This document shows, piece after piece, positions 9,051-20,097 of a stretch of DNA of 23,912 nucleotides. The position numbers were made by a program, and so were the translations under genes. The DNA is from Symsagittifera roscoffensis. Taxonomy: Eukaryota > Xenacoelomorpha > Acoela > Convolutidae. The stretch spans positions 1-23,912 of the forward strand of contig NW_026971170.1 of the NCBI RefSeq assembly GCF_963678635.1. Direction: 5' to 3'. The notes below the pieces were generated by a model. The model was not told where the DNA came from. It ran no database searches and was given only the letters and a program-made list of their open reading frames with translations. Each line of letters starts with the position of its first letter. The stretch's first letter is position 1.

Positions 9051-9366
9051 CTTATTTCAACCAATTTGGAACGATTTTTAGGACAATTTAACTATCCGCT
9101 TACGCGTTAATAGCGCGAAATATATCGCGCGTTAATTGTCCCAAATTTGCCAAAATGGCAATCTTTAAACCCCCGTAACTTTACGAAAAATGATCACAGG
9201 TGAAATATCTTTTCAAATTTAAGCTCAGGACAACAATACCTTTCGAATGATATTAAAAAACTCCGTCAAAAATGGCTAGTTAAAAAGTCGAAATTTGTCT
9301 GAAGAAAAAAAACCCACCCCGAGCACAAATATTCCGTTACTTTCGAATCGAAAGTCGGAACAATTA
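9051..9366 (-). repeat. Dispersed repeat copy L (inverted partner of 22990-23286)
   Basis: Its reverse complement aligns along its length with 22990-23286. Shared blocks include gttccga, aatatttgtg, gacaaatttcgac, atatcatt, gagctta, gattgccattttg and AACGCGTAAGCGG (here CCGCTTACGCGTT at 9096-9108). Copy L also has GCGCGA-AATATA-TCGCGC at 9113-9130, a perfect 6-bp stem. It abuts the truncated N-terminal end of the MULE transposase and runs in the same direction, so it could be the promoter or terminal region of that element. It also holds ATTCCGTTACT at 9331-9341, the complement of a motif in the outer satellite units. Confidence 0.7.
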
Positions 9367-12060
9367 CGAAGCTGCAAAACGTCCTTCACGCATTATTGAA
9401 GCTTCCCTACACAATAGAGCAAAAATATAGCTGAATGGGTAATTAGAAAATCAATTTGAACTGAAAAAATCCAAGTTTTAGTGCAATCAATAATGTTTTT
9501 ATTGCACGTACTGAATATAGAGGTACGTGAAACAAAGCACCTCATATTGCTCAAGGCAATAAAAAGACAGATCAGGAAATTCTACTCTACAAAAGTTATC
9601 GGTCAGGTTTGCGAGAACCAACGGATGAGATATTCAAATCATATTCAGCAAACAGAACACAATGTGACAATTTTAATTAGAAGCATTCAACTTTCGAGAC
9701 ATTTAAGTTCAAAGTGTTCCAGTGCTTTGTTATGAGACAAAACTATTTGTTAATTTTATACACTATCTTATTAACTTTCGTAAATTACTGAAAAACACAA
9801 GTTTTGGCGGTGATAAAAACGCCTACGGCGAACAAAGTATCTATGATTTTCTAATTGTTATTGTGATTTAGAAAAACTTTTGATTGGCTCACAGAAAACA
9901 AACTGATTTTAAATGATAATGAAACAAATTGCATACAGTTTTCAACAATATTGCTTCGAAGATCTGATATTTTAAGAACAATCAATCAACAAAAACCCAA
10001 ATTACTTTTTTTATAATAATCAAAAAAGCACTAATCTTCGCATATAGTTGAGCTTAAGAAAGACTGAAAGCCGTATAGCGATAATACATGAGGACCTTAT
10101 TAAAGTTTTTTTTGTCATACAGACAACCTTGCATCAAGAGCAGGGTCCCAATATACGGCTCAGCTTCCAAAAGGGGAGAAATAAAACTGAATATCCGCAA
10201 TATAAGAAGAAACGCAGAAAATTTGTTTTTTTTAAGGAACCTGAAATTTAGGATTTAAAAATTGCTTTTTTTTTCAAAAGCAACCTCTTTGATAATTATA
10301 AAGCCGTGTGAACTAAGTTTTTCACCCGAAATGAGTCAAGTGTTTATATAACAGAACCTTATCGATTTAACTCTTAAAGAAAGAAGGGCGTAAAAGCCAA
10401 ATCGAGTCCAAAAACTCTCGGTTCCAGAATTGGCATTTTGAATAAACGTCTGAGACATCTTGATTTTGCGACTTATTAAAAATGATAGGCTTGAATAACA
10501 AAAAAGAACTTGTCCTACACGAAACTCGAGATATCTAATTTCAAGATAAATACCAATTGGTTAAAATTTTCTGAACTTTTTTCACTTTAAATACAAAACA
10601 TTTACCAAATACATATTTTTCTTCCTTCAAAAAACTTTTCACTTTTACTTTTTTGTCTGGAAAAAAAAATAAGAAGAGAACGAGTAATAGTAGAAGTCGA
10701 CCGATAGATTGAAACCGAGATTTTCTGCAAATTTGCTGTTTAATCAAACTGTACATACTTAACACGAATTTGATTGTAACATACTAGTTTGGAAATAAGT
10801 TTTTATTATAATGATAGTTAAAGGTGATCGGAGAAGCTTGTTTTTTAATGTTTTCTAATTTTTAAGAACAAATATTAGAGGAATACAAAAAGTAAGCCAA
10901 ATATTGAAAACTTGTTTTGAATTACATAGTATAGGTTAATACAATTGTATATTTTTGAAATGAAATGTAATCAATGTTTTAGAAAAACAACGTATTTGAA
11001 AATTCGAGCGATAATCCAAGCATTCATATTCGAGACATTTTTGTCCAGACGCAAGCAGTTTTAATGATTACTTTTAATTAAAAAATTTTAATAAGTACAA
11101 CCAAAATTTTGGCAGTCACAAAGCGTTGACAAGAGCTAGTTGAGACTTACGACTCGTTCCCGCCACAGTAAAAAAAAACAGTAGGCCCTGGCTCTCAATT
11201 TCAATTCTGGCTTCTTTGTTTTTATCGTCAGCATTTCTTGACCAAATAATCATTTTAATTTCGTGGCCTGGACATCCTTAGTTGTTTTTATATAAATCTT
11301 TATTGTTTTAGGTTCAACATTTCAGCGTAAGTATGGAAACGAACGTTTTCAAACTAATGTACACCCATAAAAAGCAAACCGTAGAGATAAAAAATGAAGT
11401 ATACAAAAATTACAAACAAAGTTGGAACCCAATTAGCAATAAACGCAAAAGTTTTCACCAAGTACTAGTAATTCGGCGAATGGGTAAAGCATGAAAAAAA
11501 ATGAAGTGAGCTCATTTTTTTTGTCTAAAACGCATCAAAATTTTCTTCCAAAAATTATATCAGACAGTCAAACAATCGGAACATCGAAATTAAAAAGTGG
11601 TTGCTGATGCAAAAGATCCTGCTTTCCATCTCAAATTTTTTAATCAAACGCTGAAACAATACGAAAAATAGTTTTTTAAAGTTTTTGAACTGTGGCATTT
11701 TGTTTCACTCGATTTAAAAAAGATGTTATTAAATTACTTGTTCTTCACCTTCAGTCATTGAATGAGCTTTTTGCTGCTTTTTTTTTAAAGACAGTGACAA
11801 AAAATTTGTTTCATTTTTTCCAATTCAGACTTTTTAACCAGCAGTTTTTGACAGAATTTTAAACATGTTTTTTGAAAAATATTGTTGTCCTGCTGGAACA
11901 TATGATCCATTATTGTTAAGGCTAATTTGTGATAAATAAAGACATACCCTGATTGACCAAATTTCTGGTCATAAATATTCCGTGCAACTTCATAGGTTGG
12001 AAAATGCTTGAAGGGTCTACCTTTATTGTTATTTGGTGTGCTTTAGGTGTGCTTTTGCAT
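9367..12060. other. AT-rich stretch without a supported gene
   Basis: Open frames such as 9481-9735 (+) and 10048-10251 (+) show no recognisable domain, no flanking splice sites of quality and background composition. Isolated splice-like strings occur (a minus-strand GTAAGT near 11145-11150, a tag...GTAAGT pair near 11310-11335) without a convincing exon. Just before 12061 the motif ggtgtgcttt appears twice, a lead-in to the satellite array. Confidence 0.55.
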
Positions 12061-12629
12061 CAAACTTTTGGTGTGCTTTAGTAACGGAATTGTTATTCGA
12101 ATTGACAAAGAGATTGATTTATCGAAGCTAGAGTTACCAAAAGTTCAACAGTCTTGCATGTGCAAAGCATCAGAAACGGCCTGATTCTAAATGTCTTTTG
12201 ACTACAAAATAATTTAAGTTGAAACTTTTGTGAATCCAAGAATAAATTATGCCGCAAAAAATTTGCTTGCAACAATTTTTTTGGAGAACTGTTGGTGATT
12301 TATGGAAATTGTGTGATTTATGGAAAGTGTGTGATCAGCTTTTTTTTTGCATCAAAGTTTTCCTTTTTTATGGAGGTCAAAGTCAAACCGACTGTCTTAT
12401 GGTTTCAACGCAATAAATTTTATGCTATCAACGCGTAGGTGGAGATTTAATCCGTCATTAAAATGTTTCAAGTTTTAATGAAGCAAAAGATTTTGTCTAT
12501 TTATTGCTTTGCAGTACCCGAAATAGCAATATATAATAATGCTTTACATAGCGTGCCTTTACAAAATTTTGATGTAACTTTCCAGGAAATTTTCATGAAA
12601 TTTCAATAATGAAATTTATTCCATATATG

Positions 12630-12688
12630 TTACCTGGCAGTTGGAACATTGCTCGAACATTACCTGGCAGTTGGAACATGCTCGAGCG
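12630..12688 (+). repeat. 30-bp direct duplication inside each array unit (shown for unit 1)
   Basis: ttacctggcagttggaaca, followed by (t)tgctcga, occurs twice in tandem (12630-12659 and 12660-12688) immediately before the GC-rich segment. Eight of nine units have two copies; unit 8 has one. Confidence 0.85.
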
Positions 12689-12739
12689 GCCTCGGTCGAA
12701 GCCGAAATCGCAAGCCTCAACCCGGGTAGGGTGGCCGTT
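12685..12739 (+). other. GC-rich 55-nt foldable segment, conserved in all nine units (shown for unit 1)
   Basis: AGCGGCC at the 5' side pairs with GGCCGTT at the 3' side (7 bp with one G-U). Inside, TCGG-TCGAAG-CCGA and ACCC-GGGTA-GGGT form two short stems, separated by 14 bases. Other copies are at 13702, 14717, 15731, 16758, 17772, 18798, 19782 and 20813. The outer stem and the first inner stem are intact in all nine; the second inner stem has single mismatches in several units. It could be a transcribed structure, a pol III-like internal region or just sequence. No function is shown. Confidence 0.5.
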
Positions 12740-13001
12740 AGCTTTCAAAACCGGCTAGTTATATTTGTTGTATTAAAATAGGACAATTTAAAAGTGTACA
12801 AAGTTTGCAATATATTTCACACAGTGAACTACAATGACCAGGATTGTTTAATTGTACGAAATTATCTCAAGTTAATTTTTTTGAGTAGAAAACGTAATTT
12901 AAATGTTTGAGGTATTAAATTGATAAAATAAAGCACAGCAAATCAAAAAACGATAACAATATTCGAAAGCCATAAAGAAATATTTTTATGCTATCGTTTC
13001 T

Positions 13002-14018
13002 CAAACTTTTGGTGTGCTTCGAAGTGGCAAAGAGATTGATGTATCGAAGCTACAGATACCAAAAATTGAACAGTCTTGCATGTGCAAAGCATAGGAAACG
13101 GCCTGATTCTACATGTCTTTCGCCTACAATATATTTTAAGTTGAAAATTTTTTTTTATTTGGCAAAATCCAGTTCAGATAAAATAGGCTTTCTTGTCATT
13201 TAAAAAAAAATTATCTAGAAAAAAAAACAGAAAACTATCTATTTTTTGTGAATGAATCCAGGACTAAATTATGCCGCAAAAAATTTGCTTGCAACAATTT
13301 TTTTTGGAGAACGGTTGGTGATTCATGGAAATTGTGTGATTTATGGAAACTGTGTCATCAGTTTTTTTTGCAACAAAATTTTCTTTTTTTCATGGAGGTC
13401 AATCCGACTGTCTTATGCTTTCAACGCAATAACTTTTATGCTATCAACGCGTAAGTGGAGATTTAATCCGCCATTAAAATGTTTCAAGTTTAATTGAAGC
13501 AAAAGATTTTGTCTATTTATTGCTTTGCAGTACGCGAAATCGCAAAATATAATAATGCTTTACTTAGCGTGCTTTTAGAAAATTTTTGATGTAACTTTCC
13601 AGGAAATTTTCATGAAATTTCTATAATGAAATTTATTCCATATATGTTACCTGGCAGTTGGAATATTGCTCGAACATTACCTGGCAGTTGGAACATGCTA
13701 GAGCGGCCTCGGTCGAAGCCGAAATCGCAAGCCTCAACCCGGGTAGAGTGGCCGTTAGCTTTCAAAACCGGCTAGTTATATTTGTTGTATTAAAAGAGGA
13801 CAATTTAAAAGTGTACAAAGTTTGCAATACATTTCACACAGTGAACTAGAATGACCAGGATTGTTTAATTGTACGAAATTATCTCAAGTTAATTTTTTTG
13901 AGTAGAAAACGTAATTTAAATGTTTGAAGTATTAAATTGATAAAATAAAGCACAGCAAATCAAAAAACGATAACAATATTCGAAAGCCATAAAGAAATAT
14001 TTTTATGCTATCGTTTCT
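13002..14018 (+). repeat. Array unit 2
   Basis: Near-identical to unit 3. They share cttagcgtgctttta (others catagcgtgccttta), cgaaatcgcaaaatat and ttttcatggaggtc. The GC-rich segment is 13702-13756, with GAGT replacing GGGT in the second inner stem. Confidence 0.92.
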
Positions 14019-15031
14019 CAAACTTTTGGTGTGCTTCGAAGTGGCAAAGAGATTGATGTATCGAAGCTACAGATACCAAAAATTGAACAGTCTTGCATGT
14101 GCAAAGCATAAGAAACGGCCTGATTCTACATGTCCTTCGCCTACAATATATTTTAAATTGAAAATTTTTTTTATTTGGCAAAATCCAGTTCAGATAAAAT
14201 AGGCTTTCTTGTCATTTAAAAAAAAAGTATCTGGAAAAAAAAACAGAAAACTATCTATTTTTTGTGAATGAATCCAGGACTAAATTATGCCGCAAAAAAT
14301 TTGCTTGCAACAATTTTTTTTGGAGAACGGTTGGTGATTCATGGAAATTGTGTGATTTATGGAAACTGTGTCATCAGTTTTTTTTGCAACAAAATTTTCT
14401 TTTTTTCATGGAGGTCAATCCGAATGTCTTATGCTTTCAACGCAATAACTTTTATGCTATCAACGCGTAAGTGGAGATTTAATCCGCCATTAAAATGTTT
14501 CAAGTTTAATTGAAGCAAAAGATTTTGTCTATTTATTGCTTTGCAGTACGCGAAATCGCAAAATATAATAATGCTTTACTTAGCGTGCTTTTAGAAAGTT
14601 TTGATGTAACTTTCCAGGAAATTTTCATGAAATTTCTATAATGAAATTTATTCCATATATGTTACCTGGCAGTTGGAATATTGCTCGAACATTACCTGGC
14701 AGTTGGAACATGCTCAAGCGGCCTCGGTCGAAGCCGAAATCGCAAGCCTCAACCCGGGTAGAGTGGCCGTTAGCTTTCAAAACCGGCTAATTATATTTGT
14801 TGTATTAAAAGAGGAAAATTTAAAATGTACAAAGTTTGCAATACATTTCACACAGTGAACTAGAATGAACAGGATTGTTTAACTGTACGAAATTATCTCA
14901 AGTTAATTTTTTGAGTAGAAAACGTAATTTAAATGTTTGAGGTTATAAGTTGATAAAATTAAGCACAGCAAATCAAAAAATAATAACAATGTTCAAAAGC
15001 CATAAAGAATTAGTTTTATGCTATCGTTTCT
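14019..15031 (+). repeat. Array unit 3
   Basis: Closest to unit 2, differing by scattered single bases and small length changes in A/T runs. The GC-rich segment is 14717-14771 and carries the same GAGT change. The tail (ataataacaatgttc, aaagaattagtttt) instead resembles units 6 and 8, which suggests exchange within the unit. Confidence 0.92.
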
Positions 15032-16047
15032 CAAACTTTTGGTGTGCTTCGAAGTGGCAAAGAGATTGATTTATCGAAGCTACAGATACCAAAAATTGAA
15101 CAGTCTTGCATGTGCAAAGCATCGGAAACGGCCTGATTCTACATGTCTTTAGCCTACAATTCATTTTAAGTTGAAATTTTTTTTTTATTTGGCAAAATCC
15201 AATTCAGATAAAATAGGCTTTCTTGTCATTTTAAAAAAAATTTATCTAGAAAAAAAACAGAAAACTATCTAATTTTTGTGAATGAATCCAGGACTAAATT
15301 ATGCCGCAAAAAATTTGCTTGCAACAATTTTTTTGGAGAACGGTTGGTGATTCATGGAAATGGTGTGATTTATGGAAACTGTGTGATCAGTTTTTTTTTG
15401 CAACAAAATTTTCTTTTTTTTATGGAGGTCAATCCGACTGTCTTATGCTTTCAACGCAATAACTTTTATGCTATCAACGCGTAAGTGGAGATTTAATATG
15501 CCATTAAAATGTTTCAAGTTTAATTGAAGCAAAAGATTTTGTCTATTTATTGCTTTGCAGTACGCGAAATAGCAAAATATAATAATGCTTTACATAGCGT
15601 GCCTTTACAAAATTTTGATGTAACTTTCCAGGAAATTTTCATGAAATTTCTATAATGAAATTTATTCCATATATGTTACCTGGCAGTTGGAATATTGCTC
15701 GAACATTAACTGACAGTTGGAACATGCTCGAGCGGCCTCGGTCAAAGCCGAAATCGCAAGCCTCAACCCGGGTAGGGTGGCCGTTAGCTTTCAAAACCGG
15801 CTAGTTATAATTGTTGTATTAAAAGAGGACAATTTAAAAGTGTAGAAAAGTTTGCAATACATTTCACACATTGAACTAGAATGAACAGGATTGTTTAGTT
15901 GTACGAAATTATCTCAAGTTTATTTTTTGAGTAGAAAACGTAATTTAAATGTTTGAGGTATTAAATTGATAAAATTAAGCACAGCAAATCAAAAAATGAT
16001 AACAATATTCGAAAGCCATAAAGAAATATTTTTATGCTATCGTTTCT
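15032..16047 (+). repeat. Array unit 4
   Basis: The head (tctttagcctacaattcat) matches units 5 and 7. The middle resembles units 2-3 but without the catcagtt variant. The core is followed by taatatgcc where others have taatccgcc. The GC-rich segment is 15731-15785, with an A in the first loop (GGTCAAAGCC). Confidence 0.92.
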
Positions 16048-17073
16048 CAAACTTTTGGTGTGCTTCGAAGTGGCAAAGAGATTGATTTATCGAAGCTACA
16101 GATACCAAAAATTGAACAGTCTTGCATGTGCAAAGCATCGGAAACGGCCTGATTCTACATGTCTTTAGCCTACAATTCATTTTAAGTTGAAAATTTTTTT
16201 TATTTGGCAAAATCCAGTTCAGATAAATAGGCTTTCTTGTCGTTTTAAAAAAAAATTATCTAGAAAAAAAAACAGAAAACTATCCATTTTTTGTGAAAGA
16301 ATTATCTCAAGTTTTCCAGGACTAAATTATGCCGCAAAAAATTTGCTTACAACATTTTTTTTGGAAAACGGTTGGTGATTCATGGAAATTGTGTGATTTA
16401 TGGAAACTGTGTGATCAGCTTTTTTTTGCAACAAAGTTTTCCTTTTTTATGGAGGTCAATCCGACTGTCTTATGCTTTCAACGCAATAAATTTTATGCTA
16501 TCAACGTGTAGGTGGAGATTTAATCCGCCAATAAAATGTTTCAAGTTTAATTGAAGCAAAAGATTTTGTCTATTTATTGCTTTGCAGTGCGCGAAATAGC
16601 AATATATAATAATGCTTTACATAGCGTGCCTTTACAAAATTTTGATGTAACTTTCCAGGAAAGTTTCACGAAAAATCTATAATGAAATTTATTCCATATA
16701 TGTTACCTGGCAGTTGGAACATTGCTCGAACATTACCTGGCAGTTGGAACATGCTCGAGCGGCCTCGGTCGAAGCCGAAATCGCAAGCCTCAACGCGGGT
16801 AGGGTGGCCGTTAGCTTTCAAAACCGGCTAGTTATAATTGTTGTATTAAAAGAGGACAATTTAAAAGTGTACAAAGTTTGCAATACATTTCACACAGTGA
16901 ACTAGAATGAACAGGATTGTTTAGTTGTACGAAATTATTCCAAGTTTATTTTTTGAGTAGAAAACAAAATTTAAATGTTTGAGGTATTAAATTGATAAAA
17001 TTAAGCACAGCAAATCAAAAAATGATGACAATATTCAAAAGCCATAAAGAAATATTTTTATGCTATCGTTTCC
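16048..17073 (+). repeat. Array unit 5 (type A of a dimeric higher-order repeat)
   Basis: Type A signature: gtgaaagaattatctcaagt followed by tttccagg, where other units have gtgaatgaatccagg. Length is 1026. The GC-rich segment is 16758-16812, with GCG replacing CCG in the second inner stem. Confidence 0.92.
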
Positions 17074-18087
17074 CAAACTTTTGGTGTGCTTCGAAGTGGC
17101 AAAGAGATTGATTTATCGAAGCTACAGATACCAAAAATTGAACAGTCTTGCATCTGCAAAGCATCGGAAACGGCCTGATTCTACAGGTCTTTCGCCTACA
17201 ATATATTTTAAGTTGAAAATTTTTTTTATTTGGCAAAATCCGGTTCAGATAAAATAGGCTTTCTTGTCGTTTTAAAAAAAATTATCTAGAAAAAAAAACA
17301 GACAACTATCTTTTTTTTGTGAATGAATCCAGGACTAAATTATGACGCAAAAAATTTGCTTGCAACAATTTTTTTGGAGAACAGTTGGTGATTCATGGAA
17401 ATATTGTGATTTATGGAAACTGTGTGATCAGCTTTTTTTTGCAACAAAATTTTCCTTTTTTTATGCAGGTCAATCCGACTGTCTTATGCTTTCAACGCAA
17501 TAAATTTTGTGCTATCAACGCGTAAGTGGAGATTTAATCCGCCATTAAAATGTTTCAAGTTTAATTGAAGCAAAAGATTTTGTCTATTTATTGCTTTGCA
17601 GTACGCGAAATAGCAATATATAATACTGCTTTACATAGCGTGCCTTTACAAAGTTTTGATGTAACTTTCCAGGAAAATTTCATGAAATTTCTATAATGAA
17701 TTTTATTCCATATATGTTACCTGGCAGTTGAAATATTGCTCGAACATCAACTGGCAGTTGGAACATGCTCGAGCGGCCTCGGTCGAAGCCGAAATTGCAA
17801 GCCTCAACCCGGGTAGGGTGGCCGTTAGCTTTCAAAATCGGCTAGTTATATTTGTTGTATTAAAAGAGGCAAATTTAAAAGTGTACAAAGTTTGCAATAC
17901 ATTTCACACAGTGAACTAGAATGACCAGGATTGTTAAATTGTACGAAATTATCTCATGTTAATTTTTTGAGTAGAAAACGTAATTTAACTGTTTGAGGTA
18001 TTAAATTGATAAAATTAAGCACAGCAAATCAAAAAATAATAACAATGTTCAAAAGCCATAAAGAATTAGTTTTATGCTATCGTTTCT
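17074..18087 (+). repeat. Array unit 6 (type B)
   Basis: Type B signature: tgacgcaaaa in place of tgccgcaaaa, gaaatattgtgattt, ttatgcaggtcaa, tttgtgctatc, taatactgctt, caaaatcggc and gaggcaaattt. The GC-rich segment is 17772-17826. Confidence 0.92.
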
Positions 18088-19113
18088 CAAACTTTTGGTG
18101 TGCTTCGAAGCGGCAAAGAGATTGATTTATCGAAGCTACAGATACCAAAAATTGAACAGTCTTGCATGTGCAAAGCATCGGAAACGGCCTGATTCTACAT
18201 GTCTTTAGCCTACAATTCATTTTAAATTGAAAATTTTTTTTATTTGGCAAAATCCAGTTCAGATAAATAGGCTTTCTTGTCCTTTTAAAAAAAATTATCT
18301 TGAAAAAAAAACAGAAAACTATCTATTTTTTGTGAAAGAATTATCTCAAGTTTTCCAGGACTAAATTATGCCGCAAAAAATTTGCTTACAACAATTTTTT
18401 TGGAGAACGGTTGGTGATTCATGGAAATTGTGTGATTTATGGAAACTGTGTGATCAGCTTTTTTTTGCAACAAAGTTTTCCTTTTTTTATGGAGGTCAAT
18501 CCGACTGTCTTATGCTTTCAACGCAATAAATTTTATGCTATCAACGCGTAGGTGGAGATTTAATCCGCCATTAAAATGTTTCAAGTTTTATTGAAGCAAA
18601 AGATTTTGTCTATTTATTGCTTTGCAGTACCCGAAATAGCAATATATAATAATGCTTTACATAGCGTGCCTTTACAAAATTTTGATGTAACTTTCCAGGA
18701 AATTTTCATGAAATTTCTATAATGAAATTTATTCCATATATGTTACCTGGCAGTTGGAATATTGCTCGAACATTAACTGACAGTTGGAACATGCTCGAGC
18801 GGCCTCGGTCGAAGCCGAAATCGCAAGCCTCAACCCGGGTAGGGTGGCCGTTAGCTTTCAAAACCGGCTAGTTGTAATTGTTGTATTAAAAGAGGACAAT
18901 TTAAAAGTGTACAAAGTTTGCAATACATTTCACACAGTGAACTAGAATGAACAGGATTGTTTAATTTTACGAAATTATCTCAAGTTTATTTTTTGAGTAG
19001 AAAACGTAATTTAAATGTTTGAGGTATTAAATTGATAAAATTAAGCACAGCAAATCAAAAAATGATGACAATATTCAAAAGCCATAAAGAAATATTTTTA
19101 TGCTATCGTTTCC
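18088..19113 (+). repeat. Array unit 7 (type A)
   Basis: It repeats the type A signature (gtgaaagaattatctcaagt near 18331) and the same 1026-base length as unit 5. The GC-rich segment is 18798-18852 and lacks the unit 5 GCG change. Confidence 0.92.
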
Positions 19114-20097
19114 CAAATTTTTGGTGTGCTTCGAAGTGGCAAAGGGATTGATTTATCGAAGCTACAGATACCAAAAATTGAACAATCTTGCATCTGCAAA
19201 GCATCGGAAACGGCCTGATTCTACATGTCTTTCGCCTACAATATATTTTAAGTTGAAAATTTTTTTTTATTTGGCAAAATCCAGTTCAGATAAAATAGGC
19301 TTTCTTGTCGTTTTAAAAAAAAATTATCTAGAAAAAAAACAGACAACTATCTTTTTTTTGTGAATGAGTCCAGGACTAAATTATGACCCAAAAAATTTGC
19401 TTGCAACAATTTTTTTGGAGAATGGTTGGTGATTCATGGAAATATTGTGATTTATGGAAACTGTGTGATCAGCTTTTTTTGCAACAAAATTTTCCTTTTT
19501 TTATGCAGGTCAATCCGACTGTCTTATGCTTTCAACGCAATAAATTTTGTGCTATCAACGCGTAAGTGGAGATTTAATCCGCCATTAAAATGTTTCAAGT
19601 TTAATTGAAGCAAAAGATTTTGTCTATTTATTGCTTTGCAGTACGCGAAATAGCAATATATAATACTGCTTTACATAGCGTGTCTTTACAAAGTTTTGAT
19701 GTAACTTTCAGGAAAATTTCATGAAATTTTTATAATGAAATTTATTCCATATATGTTACCTGGCGGTTGAAATATTGCTCGAGCGGCCTCGGTCGAAGCC
19801 GAAATCGCAAGCCTCAACCCGGGTAGGGTGGCCGTTAGCTTTCAAAATCGGCTAGTTATATTTGTTGTATTAAAAGAGGCAAATTTAAAAGTGTACAAAG
19901 TTTGCAATACATTTCACACAGTGAACTAGAATGACCAGGATTGTTAAATTGTACGAAATTATCTCATGTTAATTTTTTGAGTAGAAAACGTAATTTAACT
20001 GTTTGAGGTATTAAATTGATAAAATTAAGCACAGCAAATCAAAAAATAATAACAATGTTCAAAAGCCATAAAGAAATAGTTTTATGCTATCGTTTCT
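19114..20097 (+). repeat. Array unit 8 (type B, 30 bp shorter)
   Basis: It carries the type B signature (tgacccaaaa, ttatgcaggtcaa, taatactgctt). It has only one copy of the 30-bp duplication before the GC-rich segment (single copy at 19756-19785), which accounts for its 984-base length. The GC-rich segment is 19782-19836. Confidence 0.92.

Larger units (their letters stand above)
12061..13001 (+). repeat. Array unit 1 (left edge, divergent)
   Basis: It has the 19-base segment TAGTAACGGAATTGTTATT after tgctt and the doubled GTCAAA before ccgactg, both missing in units 2-8 and present in unit 9. It lacks about 90 bases of the ggcaaaatcc...ctatct middle, which makes it the shortest unit. AGTAACGGAAT is at 12080-12090, the AACGCG core starts at 12430, and the GC-rich segment is 12685-12739. 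A TAG interrupts the 63-codon frame seen in other units. Confidence 0.9.

Noticed and set aside
9481-9735. Plus-strand 84-codon frame
   Set aside because: The first codon is GTG, there are no splice sites or promoter of quality, and no recognisable motif. Treated as chance.
11301-11340. Possible microexon between ttgttttag and GTAAGT
   Set aside because: It would be only about 15 bases, with no neighbouring exons to join. Such pairs occur by chance in this sequence.
12685-12739. 5S rRNA-like or spliced-leader RNA gene in each array unit
   Set aside because: A few blocks (CCGAA, AAGC, CCCGG, TAG) follow 5S order, but spacing and the A and C box sequences do not match. No leader exon with donor plus Sm site was found.
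13248-13497. Two overlapping frames of 68-81 codons repeated in units 2, 3 and later
   Set aside because: They cross A/T runs whose lengths differ between units, so the frames shift from unit to unit. They are Phe/Asn/Cys-rich, as expected from this AT-rich sequence.
13658-13849. A 63-codon frame (with ASVEAEIASLNPGRVAV) recurring in the array units
   Set aside because: Its recurrence follows from near-identical repeat units. Unit 1 has an internal TAG and other units have indels or changed ends, and no domain is recognised. Nothing shows protein-level constraint.
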